A stretch of 64,000 nucleotides of DNA, taken from Triglochin maritima. Lineage: Eukaryota > Streptophyta > Magnoliopsida > Alismatales > Juncaginaceae. Location: assembly GCA_963682175.1 (NCBI GenBank), contig OY821775.1, positions 36,454,053 through 36,518,052 on the forward strand, given 5' to 3'. Position numbers and translations under genes: made by a program. Positions within the stretch are counted from its first letter, which is position 1. Each line of letters opens with the position of its first letter. Under the pieces are notes generated by a model. That model was not told the DNA's origin. It was given only the letters and a program-made list of their open reading frames with translations, and did no database searches. This document shows positions 1 to 11,400 of this stretch, piece by piece.

Positions 1-608
1 CAAGGCCTCACTTCTAGTAGGAAGAATAGCCACTTAAAATATGGAGTGATTACAATAGGAGGTGAAGAGTTCTATTTATAGCCATGGAAAAAGCTAATCC
101 GGGACAATCCCCCGATGTGGGACTAAACAGATACCACAAATAGCCTAAACATCCTCTAAGACATGTGCTGGAGAAATTTGAGTGCATTTGGGCCAAAAGT
201 GACCGCCAATTAACGGTCTTGGACCGCTAATTAGCGGTCTACAGTGTCCGGATCGCTCTGGAATTTCTTGTGGGCTTTTCTGGAAGGCTTTGTTGGTATT
301 TGATGCATCTATTTTGCATGTTGGTGCTCCGACCCGAATAGAATTGCCAAAATACTCCCCATGATGGTGAGGAGTATTCTGTTTTGCACTTAGGTCCTTT
401 GGTCTTGCATTCAGGTCCTTCTTCCATGCATCTTGGTCCACAAATCTCACAATTCAGTCCTTTTTCCCAGCTTTTGGGTCCTTTTATGCTTCATCTCTTC
501 AAACCTATTTATTCCTCAAAACTAAACATAAAACTCGTGACATAGCATTGTTTAGGTGAAAGATAATGGATATAAGATACAAATATGAGCATGAAATGAT
601 GTCAATCA
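1..608 (-). repeat. 3' LTR of element A, truncated by window edge
   Basis: This stretch matches 5866-6452 almost base for base. It ends in CA at 608, next to a polypurine tract. A minus-strand TATA box (TATAAATAG) lies at 72-80. About 120 bases upstream of it, at 186-240, are paired GACCGC/GCGGTC palindromes. This copy has one palindrome unit more than the 5' LTR copy, which explains the 21-bp difference in length. Confidence 0.88.
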
Positions 609-628
609 AATACCCCCACACCTAACTT
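609..628 (-). other. polypurine tract of element A
   Basis: On the minus strand this reads TTAGGTGTGGGGGTATT, a purine-rich run directly next to the LTR boundary. This is where plus-strand DNA synthesis starts in LTR retrotransposons. Confidence 0.75.
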
Positions 629-2185
629 TTGCTAGTCCCGAGCAAAACAAAGAAAGAGAAAAGGATGCGAAAAACAAGAAATCCTAACTCACTTTCGTAG
701 GAATCACGGTTGCACTTAGCACGTGCAACAAGCCGTTAAACCTCCTTGTCGCCAAGGAGGAGGAGTGTTGTCTCCTGAGGATTTTCAGCGGATATACCCA
801 CAAAATCCGAACAAGATGCATTAATCAATCTAGCTACATGACTCGTTGGACTTATTTTGTCGATCATGGGATGCGGTAATACTACGGGTCGACTCTATAT
901 ATGTAATCAGTCCACACACCTAGCCTAATGAGTTATTCGTGAGAGTTAACTAAGGAATTAAGTGAAAGACATGGGCAACCTTAACTTCTGAATGTGATAC
1001 AATGTGTAAAGTCCATTTTGGTTCTTATTTGACTTTTTTTTTGTTTCTTTTTCTTTGGAGCATTTTATTTGTTGGTGTTTGATTCTCCCAGGGTCAGGTT
1101 TCGTGCATCATTGCCTATGAGGGCTTACACTATCACGTACACCTTCCCCCAAATCTCCACATAGGGCGATCCCTACCACCCGTGTAACGGGAGTTCGGTC
1201 GGTGCATCCCAAGTCAGATGACTCGAAAGCACCAGGCACAAAGTCCCCTCAGACCTACTTTCCCGAGTGATAGGAGCCGTGCGAGAAGAGAGAACACCAC
1301 TTATTTATCTACATGGGAACCAAAACCCCTACACTTAAGTTTCACAAAAAGAGATTAAGGGCTCTTGCCTACGACAAACTTCCTTATACTAAGAGACACG
1401 AATTATTTGACTCACTAGGTTCAGGGTGGACTTCTTTAAATGTTTGAGTACTGAAACCCTATGATTACACGCCCCCCGAGGGAAAACCGGGGTGCATCCT
1501 AACGACTCAATAAGACCTAAAGCCAGTAAACTAGAAATCTTAATGCATCAAGTTCAAGACAATTTTGGGAGCTTTCTTTTTACTTTGCCTCTCAACGGTT
1601 TTGCACATGCTAAACACACGCAAAACCTACAAAAACAATTTCTTTCGCAAACACATGAAGATTTTGAAAGAAATGTGAAAATTTTAAAGCACTAGGCAAG
1701 CAAAAGAAGACAAGTCACCCAAGGATCATGGCAAGCAGATATATTAATGTTAAATGCGGCACACTAACATGACCCTAGCAGTACAAATAAAAGAGAGTAA
1801 AACCAAAGGAAAAAGACTCGACTATGTACACACGTAAAACACCCCCCACACCTACTTCATGCATTGTCCTCAATGAATGTGAACACGATACTACATGGAT
1901 ACATGCATGAAAAAGGAAATATCTCACCAACATGAAGTACAAAGGGACGTTCAGGGTCATGTTGATGGACACAAACCCAAATTCCCTCAAAACCTGTGAG
2001 AAGCTGAAGAATGGAGATAAATACGTGAAGAGATTGGGCCCAAGTACACAAGGGTTGGGGCCCACAACAATCGATGCTCACTGCAGGAGTCTTTTATTAC
2101 ACTTTTTTTTTAATATAACTATGTACAATCATAAGTTCTCATCTTCATTTGTCAAAAGACATCAAATGGGAATCTCAAAAGTGGG
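629..2185 (-). other. non-coding internal region of element A, downstream of gag
   Basis: About 1.55 kb lies between the gag stop and the polypurine tract, where a complete Ty3 element would carry several kilobases of pol. Both strands hold only short overlapping ORFs of no recognisable family. No reverse transcriptase, RNase H or integrase motif is visible. The stretch looks like the residue of a large pol deletion, or unrelated filler kept for packaging; which of these cannot be told from the sequence. Confidence 0.6.
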
Positions 2186-3697
2186 TCAATGTACTTGGAA
2201 AGGGAACGTGACACCACGCGGGGCCAGAATACTCATGCGTGGGCCCCCTTCACAAAGAGCATAAGATGAAATGAGAGGTTCATGAATTGGACGCAAAGGC
2301 GTCTCAATCAAAGGATCAAACTGAAAGAGCTTGAACCTCTCGAGAGTTTGGGAAATAAGGGGCAACGGAAGAAGAAAATCTTCTGTTGCGCTGCTGAAGT
2401 TATGATCGTCAATCCAAACTCTCCAACCAACTGGCTGGTGAGCCGGAACGAGGTCAAGAACCTCGTTAGGCATGTCCGACTCACCAGGCGAACAAAAAGT
2501 GGGTCTCATACCCAAGGTATCCTCTAAGGAACTCCTAATTCCCTCATTAGCAATGTAGTTGTTTGATGTTCCATCATTTCCAAGATGATCAGGAACAATA
2601 GTGAGAGGCAAACTCTCATCAGGTGGTTTGAAATTGAGGGTACTAGGGAGCTCTTGCTCCACCAGAGGTGAGTCCTTAAGGGGCACAACATGAAGATCAT
2701 GTGGCTCAAGGGCCATGGGACAAAAAGATAGGGCACAATCCTGTGCCGACTCATAATGAAATTGGTCCATGTTATTCTCAATTCGTATCGAATCCCCTAC
2801 AATGTGATCGTGAATTGAAACCCCAAGTCCCTCAGACTGACTAGGAGTTTGACTCTGAAAGATTGTGCTTCGAATTTGTGAATGTGGTGGTGGTTCGATA
2901 TCAAAAGATGAATCCACATGTTGACAAGAAATGTCACCCTCCTCACGTTTACTTAATTGTTGTGTAATTTGACCCACATACATTTCCATAGTTTGCAGGG
3001 AATCGTGATTGGACTTCAACACATTTTGAGTGGTTTCCATGAACGTTTGGAGGGCTTGTTCCAAAGAATCAAGTTTGGGGTCAACTGTGAGGTTCATGTC
3101 AGAATTTGGGAAATGGATGGGTTGGGTGGTGATGGGCTGAGAATGAGTCCAATGATTGGTCGTGGGGTGTTGGTAGAATTCAGGATATTCAGAAGGAGGG
3201 TACTGGGGTGGGAGTGATGTATAAGAATTTGAATAAGAATTGTCTCCCCATGAATCCAGCCTTCTCGGGTTGTACGCGGATGCGTAATGGTCATACTGAG
3301 CATTTTGGGAAAAGGTATGCTCATACTCAGGCTCTGAGGGAACATAAGGACATTCCCCGCAAACATGACCACTCGACCCACAACAGCGACACGGTACGGC
3401 TACTGGAGCCACTGGTGCACTCATGTCTTCTACCACATGCATGAAAGAGGCCAAAGGTTCTTGCAATGTCTCAGTTTGATGACCAACATATGATCCGACG
3501 TAACTAGATGGAGATCTAGCAGTCGGTGCCTCTCTCATATCACCCCTATATGAAGATTGCTCAGTCACACAATGAAGATTATCCCAACCATACGGGGTGT
3601 TTGTCTGAGCCACCCCAGGTTGCATGGGTCCGGAGTACCAGGGAGAATTGTCCTGGTCCCAACAATGATATGGATGGTCGCCCATGTAACCATCCAT
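2186..3697 (-). CDS. Gag-like protein of element A (503 aa, CCHC zinc knuckle)
   Basis: This open reading frame of 503 aa has no internal stop. The N-terminus is rich in Trp, Tyr, Pro and Gln. Around residues 102-115 there is a zinc knuckle of the form C-x2-C-x4-H-x4-C (CRCCGSSGHVCGEC), the nucleic-acid-binding motif of retroviral-type Gag proteins. The middle is Ser/Pro/Gln-rich and the C-terminal half is acidic, with many Asp-Leu-Pro stretches. A homologous ORF lies at 46600-47857 in a second element. I infer a nucleocapsid/Gag role in particle formation and RNA packaging. I know no named family for the rest of the protein. The start at 3697 is chosen because the same MDGYMGDHPYH opening occurs in the related copies. 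It is the only long, undamaged transposon ORF in the window. Confidence 0.72.
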   Translation of the reverse strand: MDGYMGDHPYHCWDQDNSPWYSGPMQPGVAQTNTPYGWDNLHCVTEQSSYRGDMREAPTARSPSSYVGSYVGHQTETLQEPLASFMHVVEDMSAPVAPVAVPCRCCGSSGHVCGECPYVPSEPEYEHTFSQNAQYDHYASAYNPRRLDSWGDNSYSNSYTSLPPQYPPSEYPEFYQHPTTNHWTHSQPITTQPIHFPNSDMNLTVDPKLDSLEQALQTFMETTQNVLKSNHDSLQTMEMYVGQITQQLSKREEGDISCQHVDSSFDIEPPPHSQIRSTIFQSQTPSQSEGLGVSIHDHIVGDSIRIENNMDQFHYESAQDCALSFCPMALEPHDLHVVPLKDSPLVEQELPSTLNFKPPDESLPLTIVPDHLGNDGTSNNYIANEGIRSSLEDTLGMRPTFCSPGESDMPNEVLDLVPAHQPVGWRVWIDDHNFSSATEDFLLPLPLISQTLERFKLFQFDPLIETPLRPIHEPLISSYALCEGGPRMSILAPRGVTFPFQVH

Positions 3698-4826
3698 CTC
3701 GACAAAGAACTCTCGAGTCGATCACTCTCACCACCACGAGGCCAACCTCGCAAAAAGTGCTCGACTCGACCCTAAAACGCTAACAGCGAGTGTAAAGGGG
3801 AGGAGACTAAAACGTAGAAGTAGGTGAGAAGAAGATGACTCAGAGGAGAAGGGATGAATCCCTAAAAACTAGCGTGGGTAAAGGGTGAGGTTAGAAGCCT
3901 AGTCTAGCAAACACGGCTCAAACAAGCTTAGGCTAGCTATGGGTCCTTACAGCTAGACGACGCCTAACTGCGAGGTCACACGGCCTCAACACGCCTCACC
4001 TCCCTACGACGAAGACCACAATGCCCAGCAAGTGAGCCAAGATCCGGAGATCTCGTCTCTCCTACTATCGACAAAGTGGGCGACGCCGATCAGGCTATGA
4101 CGGTCGTGACCGGTTCACTCTCCTAGTGCGCCCAAGTCCTAATGGCCAATGTCTACTTTCTTTTAGATTAAGGCTTTACTTGAGTGTGCTTTTTGGGGCT
4201 AAGGAAGGGGTGATGAAATCCCCCACCTTATCTTCGAAGACTATAGGTGGTGCCCCTTAAGATGTTTTGATCCTTAAGCTAGCAAGCAACTCACCAAGCA
4301 AACACTCACCTCACTCTTGTTTCGATGCAAACCTTACTCACTAATGAATGTCCTAATGCATGAATGAGTGTTAAGGAATGCGTACCTCGCTCCAGCAATC
4401 AACGACAAAGATTAAAACTAAGAGAAGACAATTAACATGCTCAAGTCATTACTAGATGATGCATGACCTAAACATAGCAAATGCCTAATCTTTTGCTTTG
4501 GGTTTTAGTGTCCAAGTTGATTAAAGGAGGGTTGATTGGTTATTTATTGATCTGGGAGCAAACTATAGGTTCACACATGCCAAATTGGGCTCCCAGATAA
4601 CTAAACTGTAAATAGAAACAAACAGAAGAAAACTGGGGGTGAAAAGGTCTCACCAGGCCGCCAAACAGCGGTCCCAGACCGCTATTTGGCGGTCTTGAGG
4701 GCTTGAAGTGTTCCCAAATTTTTCCTGCTGCTTTATCCTTGAATCCCAAATGTCCTGAGACAACACAAAACTAAAAAAAAGATCAAATCCACTCGAATCG
4801 TCTAAACAAGAGTCTGGACTGGCACC
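3698..4826 (-). other. leader (5' UTR) of element A
   Basis: Untranslated leader between the primer site and gag. It matches 45586-46560 and 47897-48972 in the related element, so it is a conserved part of this family. It contains a GACCGC/GCGGTC inverted repeat at 4658-4694. No convincing coding region is visible. Confidence 0.7.
4658..4694. repeat. paired palindromes near the primer site of element A
   Basis: Two back-to-back inverted repeats: CCGCCAAACAGCGG followed by GACCGCTATTTGGCGGTC. Equivalent structures occur in the LTR (186-240) and in the related leaders at 46461-46500 and 48798-48838. The base composition has drifted while the complementarity has partly been kept. Confidence 0.7.
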
Positions 4827-4844
4827 TCCCCGGCAACGGCGCCA
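4827..4844 (-). other. primer binding site, tRNA-Asp, element A
   Basis: The plus strand reads TCCCCGGCAACGGCGCCA, the 3' end of plant tRNA-Asp including CCA. The minus strand is therefore complementary to that tRNA, which fixes the element's orientation. It lies six bases from the TG start of the LTR at 4851. Confidence 0.88.
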
Positions 4845-4850
4845 AAAACT

Positions 4851-6452
4851 TGTTGAACGTTTTATTTAAACCGCAAGTAAGTTTCATTTTCCCAGAATGT
4901 ATCCTAATTTTTGGCCTAATTCTTTTTCTGATGATCGATTTAACCTCTGATCAAAAAGATAGACCTTGGTTCTATTTCATCTCTTCAACAAGTTTAGTAA
5001 TGAGCATAACGGCCCTATTGTTCCGATGGAGAGAAGAACCTATGATTAGCTTTTCGGGAAATTTCCAAACGAACAATTTCAACGAAATGCACGGCCGCGA
5101 TGAAGCGGTGGCAAGTACGGGTCGTCCTCAGGGAGGTGAGCAGCCTCTTGCTTGTACGAAATCAAGTGGCAAAAATAGGGGGAAGAAAGTTGTTTATGCT
5201 AATCTAGACTACGCTACACTAAGAAGTATGAAATGCGAACGAAACAAACAAATGATGGAATAACAACTAAACTAAGAGCAAAGAAAGAATGCTGGAATAC
5301 AGAAATGGGAAAACCCCTAAGGGGTGGAGTGAGTGCACACATGCAAAGAGGTGGGTGTAGAATACATTCTTTAAGCACATGAAGGTGGTGTTTATCAAGC
5401 ATAGGAAGTGTCTAAATGTTATGGCAAAACCTATCAATCTATTCACCAACTTAGTTGATTAACATTTACATATGCAAGTTGTTTATTTCAGAACCTAAAC
5501 AAGCATGAGAGGTGTCTAATCATTTTGGCAAAACTCATCAAGTGATAAATTCTATCCTAAACAAGCAAGCATACATTCATGTTTAATCAACACATTGAAA
5601 TTAAAGCATTCATCCCATTCTCTAATGCGTGTATGTACATCTACTCCACCCCCCAAAGGGGATGGAACTACTCACTAAACATTACACTAATTATTAAACT
5701 ATGGAAAGAAAGCATATTAAAACTAAGCTAGAATTAAAAGACGATTAAACTAAAACATGCACAAACAATAAAAGAAACATAAAATAAACAATGAAAGAAA
5801 CACAAAACTTTATTGATAAAATGACTCACATTAAAAGTAGCATCCTCCTACTTTAGTGTGTGCTTCAAGGCCTCACTTCTAGTAGGAAGAATAGCCACTT
5901 AAAATATGGAGTGATTACAATAGGAGGTGAAGAGTTCTATTTATAGCCATGGAAAAAGCTAATCCGGGACAATCCCCCGATGTGGGACTAAATAGATACC
6001 ACAAATAGCCTAAACATCCTCTAAGACATGTGCTGGAGAAATTTGAGCGCATTTGGGCCAAAAGTGACCGCCAATTAGCGGTCTACAATGTCCGGATCGC
6101 TCTGGAATTTCTTGTGGGCTTTTCTGGAAGGCTTTGTTGGTATTTGATGCATCTATTTTGCATGTTGGTGCTCCGACCCGAATAGAATTGCCAAAATACT
6201 CCCCATGATGGTGAGGAGTATTCTGTTTTGCTCTTAGGTCCTTCGGTCTTGCATTCAGGTCCTTCTTCCTTGCATCTTGGTCCACAGATCTCACAATTCA
6301 GTCCTTTTTCCCAGCTTTTGGGTCCTTTTATGCTTCATCTATTCAAACCTATTTATTCCTGAAAACTAAACATAAAACTCGTGACATAGCATTGTTTAGG
6401 TGAAAGATAATGGATATAAGATACAAATATGAGCATGAAATGATGTCAATCA
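4851..6452 (-). repeat. 5' LTR of element A (1602 bp)
   Basis: Starts TGTTGAACG and ends GTCAATCA. A TATA box on the minus strand lies at 5937-5945. The LTR carries a foreign insert of plastid origin at about 4879-5098. The segment 5421-5800 is also related to the LTR fragment at 63609-64000. The bases after 6452 (TATGA) begin the interrupted copia gene. Confidence 0.87.
4879..5098 (+). pseudogene. ndhB: nuclear plastid DNA: fragment of ndhB exon 1 inside the LTR
   Basis: Translation of the plus strand gives [20 protein letters not shown], then [19 protein letters not shown] and [21 protein letters not shown] recognise this as the N-terminal part of plastid NAD(P)H dehydrogenase subunit 2. 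It starts after the first roughly 30 residues of the plastid protein and stops abruptly at NFNE. The flanking bases (ACCGCAAG on the left, GCACGGCCGCGATG on the right) look like ordinary LTR sequence that once was continuous. Only a few residues differ from the usual plastid protein, so the transfer is not very old. It cannot make a working subunit; the 137-aa ORF over it is a chance fusion with LTR sequence. Confidence 0.9.
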
Positions 6453-7233
6453 TATGACTACTATTGCAAAGCTAAAAAGCTCAAAGTATAACAACAAACA
6501 AAGGAAACATATCCAAGTCAGATTGAAGCCTGTAAAGGAATTAGTCTCGGAAAGGGTGATAGATGTTGATTTTGTTGGTACCAAAGACAATATAGCTGAT
6601 CCTTTCACCAAAGGACTTGATCTAGCTCAAGTTCTGAAATCCAAGTTGGGGATGGGACTGAGACCCATTTCATGACTCATCTAGAACGAAAACCCAACCA
6701 ATCTGAGTGGAGATCTTATGAAGTTTGTTCAATGCGGTAATAACAAGTTCTTGGGTGAGTTGAGTGCAACCAAGTGGTGATTCATTGTACGTCATACATT
6801 GTATATGTGTCAATACCCCAAAGAATGGATATGTTGCTGAAAGTGCAAGTTTAGTAAGAGTGTATACTCTGAATGGGATCGAGTTCTTAGAACAAGATGT
6901 TAGTAGTGCATCTTTGGAGAAACCAAACTATGTGAATGCAATTGTGTGACCGTAATTAGAGGAATGTGGGTCATTCCTTGAACGCATTCATGAAACATGA
7001 TACAGATGCATGGCCGTAATGCATCAACCTTATAGGTTGCAGTATGATTTGCTTGGTGTTGTTCTCAATGGACATCTCCACAACAAAGGTTCAAGTTCAA
7101 GACTTCATTTTACTTAGTTCCTGTGGGGTAAAGTTGAAGGATTCAGGTAGTGGTTCAAACCCGAAAGGTATCATTACTGAAAACATTATGCTGCAAGGTT
7201 TGATCGCTCGATCAACAATGGATTTATGGGGGA
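6453..7233 (+). pseudogene. Ty1/copia RNase H C-terminal relic
   Basis: The ORF at 6454-6675 gives AKLKSSKYNNKQRKHIQVRL and later VDFVGTKDNIADPFTKGL and KLGMGLRP. This is the typical C-terminal end of copia polyproteins (RNase H followed by the conserved DNIADPxTKGL motif). Everything upstream is cut off by element A. Downstream bases to 7218 are the usual short copia 3' region, followed by a purine tract (TGGATTTATGGGGGA, 7219-7233). Confidence 0.78.
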
Positions 7234-7234
7234 T

Positions 7235-7850
7235 TGTTGGACTATTAAATTTGGGTTAAACCCATGAACAATTTAATTGAAAAATCCAATGTTACATATG
7301 AGAGTTATTGAGGCATATACTCGCCCTTTATTTAGTCTCACATTGGGGAACATAGGATGATGGAGAATGTTTTTTAACATTCTCTTCCCATGATCTTTTG
7401 ATGGAAGCAAGAGATGATGAGAGAATGCTCCACACGCACACGCGCGTGCCCATCCCGTCCGGTCTGGGGCGAGGGGGGGGGGGGGGGGGGGTTTGGGGGA
7501 AATTAGAGGCTTTAGCCCCTGGGTGATAATATATCTTTTTTGTCTTCAACTTAATTGAATATTGCATTTAAGTCCCCTGACGGTTACTATATATATTACG
7601 TTTGGTTTCCTCCATGGCATACATGTTCTTTTTACTCTCTCCACAACGAAAAACCGTATGTTTGTGTCGATTTTTGTCCTCTAAAATCCAGCATTCTCCG
7701 ACGGTCAATTTTTACGAGGTTTTGATATGCTCTCGAGGTTCATCGGCTCTGGTGTGTGTCTGCTCAACGAAGAACTGTTCTATCATGGGGGGAAATGTCA
7801 AACCCATCGCACTTGTACGTGGGGGTGATATTATTTTCTAAGACAAGTCG
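7235..7850 (+). repeat. probable 3' LTR of the copia relic (right end uncertain)
   Basis: A TG start (TGTTGGACTATT) follows directly after the purine tract, as in copia elements. No second copy exists in the window, so the right boundary near 7850 is a guess. The segment contains a run of 19 G at 7473-7491, preceded and followed by further short G runs. Confidence 0.5.
7473..7491 (+). repeat. G19 homopolymer
   Basis: Nineteen consecutive G, flanked by GGGGCGA on the left and TTTGGGGG on the right. Such a run can fold into G-quadruplex DNA and is a common sequencing or assembly weak spot. Confidence 0.9.
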
Positions 7851-8460
7851 GAATTCGACGGCTCAGTTGGAAGGTCTTTTCTAATCACTATTCATTGTTG
7901 TTTGTCGTTCAAACATGAATTTGTACGTTGGCTTAATCTGGATTCTGCTGAAATATTTATTTGACATCTGTAACCCACTTTATTACATGATATTATTTGT
8001 AATTGTATCCACATTTACCCAGTGTAAAGCGCAGACATGTAAAAGAGATAAAATTAATAATTTAAACGTTTTTCATTACTTAACATAGCAAATGCGAACT
8101 TATAAGTCCCAAAAGAGGGAAAAAAGAAGTCCAAACTAATTTGTAGTTGTTGGGAATCAAACATGGTTGAGGTAACCACGTGAAGACCATTTGAGTTATC
8201 TCTAACTTATCTAAAGGCTGAGAAACGTAGCAATGTTCCGAACAAGCATTCATTCACATACATGATACAAGGCTCAACCTCTTTCAGCAAGACATTACCA
8301 CTTTCCTCTGTATTCACAGATTGATCCAGAGTAAAACACATAAAAAACCTCTCTTCATCACCAATTTCATTCCTACAACTTTCAAATGACAAGTTCCTAT
8401 TCTGCATGTACAAGAACATGATTACAGAAGTGGACGATGTCACGAGCTATGCATGTTAGC
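7851..8460. other. AT-rich spacer, includes probable 3' UTR of the CASP-like gene
   Basis: No coding region is supported. The part just below 8461 must contain the 3' UTR of the minus-strand CASP-like gene. Short ORFs here have no recognisable homology. Confidence 0.5.
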
Positions 8461-11400
8461 TCAGTTCCTGGACAGCCATATCACGTCGAGAATGGCAGAT
8501 GCAGCCAGAAGGGAAAAACTAAGGAAGGCGGTTGTTATTGCAACCGCCATGTGGTTGCAAAATCGGCGCAAGGGCTTGCAGAAGTCAGGAAGGGATGAGT
8601 GTCGGATTCCAGTTCGGTTCAGATTGCTTACCCCAGCAGCAGCTGATCCTGCGCTCATCATCGCGTACGCCAAGACCTGCATTGAAGTTCATTCCTCTTG
8701 TTGCTCAATATTAAAGAAATAAATGAAATTAAGCCATAGTTATTTTTAATCACAGTTACAACTCATTATTGGAGAGACAGAGATGACCACCTTTACTGCC
8801 TTACAACTTTGTTTGAAATGATACAGCATTTTACAGGGACATTGACTACAATTTACAAACATACATGGGATGTATGCTACTCAGTGTTGGTAGAAAACCA
8901 AATATTGCAGAAAACAGTTCAGGAAGGCCGGAGTTGGTTGGCAAAGGAACTTTATAAATGATCCGACGAACTAATGTGACTGAAAGTTAAACTGTTACTA
9001 CAAAGAGCGCTAAATAACCGATTTAAGAGGTAAAAAATCAGTGTGGACATTGCAAGTAAAACCATATTTGGAATATAGTCAAACAACCATCTCTTTTAGC
9101 ATATAAGCCTTACTTTTGTTTACCCATTTCTCAGATTCCAATCTTTCTTCAATTATATAATTCAGAAATAAGTTATGCATTATTCATTTTGAATAAAAGA
9201 TATAATTGAAGTTCCAATCGTAATTTTACCTACACACATTCACGAGATATTGCTCCAAAAAGTTGCTTATCGCTTACGAAATTAAAAAAGTAAATTCGTA
9301 TACATAAAAAATATACTAGTAATTGAAAATCTCGCAGCACAATGCCCACGCGTTTCATCAAATACAATAAAGGTGCCAAGGAAGTGCTGTAATATCTCGA
9401 TCCTTGTTTAAAGATTTAATGTTTTTCTTTGGAGAAGTATGGTGTTAGGCATGGGAGGCTTGGGTGCATGTCAAGTGATGGTGATATGATAGGGTATGTT
9501 TGAATGTGTTGTGGAGTATGGTGGAGTGGTGGTGACGTGATGGAGGTAGGGTGAGGGTGTGATGGAGGGATGGAGGGGGTGTAGGTGTTGGGCTATTTAA
9601 GGTAGAAGGAAGCATTCACCTCACTTCTTTTCTCTCTCCTTCCTTAGCCACAACTTCTCTTCATGTTTTTCGGCAACCCAGCCCAGCGGAGCTCCGACGT
9701 GTGGTTGCAGCAGCTAGCGAGGAAGACGATGAGGTCGTGAATTCGAGGTGCGGAGTTAGAGCACGAGGAGATCTCCGGAGGTGACGTTGCGCGAGCGAGG
9801 CTCCGGCGGATCTTCGTCGTCTTGAGAGGTATGTCAACTTGATAGTGTGATTTTGTGGTTCCTAACCCTCGTGGTAGGGTTGTGTTGGTCGGACGGGGAG
9901 GTCGGAGATCTCCTCGGCGTTGTTTTCCGTGGAAACCTCGGCTGGTGCGAGGTGGAAGACGACCAACGGTCGACCGGTCCCTTCGGGCGGTCGACCGAAT
10001 GTAGTGTTTTTGCCGACTTTAACCTTCACCGGTCGAACGATGCCTGGTGGCGGTCGACCGGTAGTGCATATTACTGGTGAGTTGGGACATTTCTGCCTGT
10101 TGTCGGTCGACCGGTGCTTTGGGTCGTTCGACCGGAACTTAAGTGTACTGGATTTTATTGCATGTTTGTTCGACCGATTGTATATTGCGTTCGACCGATT
10201 GTATGTTGTTTGACCGTTGGAGGTTTGCGTTCCACCGATTATATGACTTAGAATAATAAGTTGACCATGTCTGTTTTCGGTCGACCGAGACCCCTGAGTC
10301 GGTCGACCGATAGAATTGAATTTAATGTTGACCAGACTCCGGATTTTGACCTCGTTCGGTCGACCGGTTTTAGACCTTTGTTCGACCGTTGGGGGTTGTG
10401 TTTTGTGCGCAGCGGTAGACCGTTTTAGGCGTACGGTCGACCGATTCCTTTCTGGAAACGGTCGACCGAATCACCTCTTCCGGTCGACCGTTTGGGCCCA
10501 GGACAGAATTCCTGGTTCATTTTGAACGCCAACTTTGTCCACGGAAACCCGTATCCTCGCCTTGTGCTTGAGCCGGGAGGTGACGGTGGGCGCGTGATGC
10601 GTGGCTGCCCAGGGACCGCCGTTGGGAAGAGTGTGGGTGTTCGGGACGCGCCACCTCCGTGTATGGACCGTGACTTGAGATGGATGGATTGGGCACTTTG
10701 TAGTATTGCAGGCCTGAGGGATCGCGGATCTCAGTGTTGATGTTTGTGCGGGCACGCAACTGCGTTAGGTGAGGTGACTACCGGCCCACGGGCTACGGAG
10801 GTCGCTGCCCTGCTTTTATACCGGCACGGTTGGTGTTTGCGGCTCGAGGAGCCTGATGACCTGGCAGACTTCGGTCTGGACCCGTCCGATGTTGTGCCGG
10901 ACGTTGTGATGGACCACCGATGCTGTGCCGGTGATGCCGCCGAGGTTGTGCCGGCGATGATGATTGTTGGGCCGAGGCTGTTCCGGCTATGTTGATTCCT
11001 CGACTGGGCACCTATCGAGATGATGTTGTTATACCTTCCGGGCGACGGCCCCGTTGGTTCCTGTGGCTCCGAACACTGAGATTTGCAGATCTGTATTCTA
11101 TCGGCGCGCAGGCGTGACAGAGGCTCCCTGCCGAACCCTTGAGTAGTGTAGCCGCGTGTGGGGGGTGCAATGTCGCGTGCTGTAAGGCTGCATGTGCCTG
11201 CAGTAGGTCTCCTCGGGAGACTCGTTGTTGACTGACGGACTGATGTCCTGTTTTACCATTCGGGGGAACTGTTTTCCTTTCTATCGATGTCATGACACGC
11301 TACTAATATGATAGGTTCATTTGTGTAATGCATGCATATATATAGGGAGTTGGCATACGGGGTTTCCTTATGGAAACTCAGGCATTGTTGTTGCATCTTT

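Larger units (their letters stand above)
1..6452 (-). mobile_element. Athila-like non-autonomous LTR retrotransposon (element A), 5' LTR, gag only
   Basis: The first 608 bases recur at 5866-6452, so these are the matching ends of two LTRs; the 3' LTR continues beyond the window start. Read on the minus strand the order is 5' LTR (6452 to 4851), tRNA-Asp primer site, leader, one gag-like ORF, a 1.6-kb non-coding stretch, polypurine tract, 3' LTR. Both LTR ends visible next to the internal region are TG/CA. There is no protease, reverse transcriptase or integrase in the 4.2-kb internal region, so the element would need enzymes from a partner. Use of tRNA-Asp is a known habit of the Athila/Calypso lineage of Ty3 elements; that assignment is inference. 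The two LTR copies differ by about nine substitutions and one 21-bp length change, so the insertion is fairly young. On the right it interrupts a copia RNase H gene. Confidence 0.85.

Noticed and set aside
4850..5263. 137-aa ORF that looks like a membrane protein gene
   Set aside because: Its centre is the plastid ndhB fragment; both ends are translated LTR sequence and there is no sign of a promoter or intact gene.
8207..8443. 78-aa minus-strand ORF downstream of the CASP-like stop
   Set aside because: No homology and located where the 3' UTR is expected.
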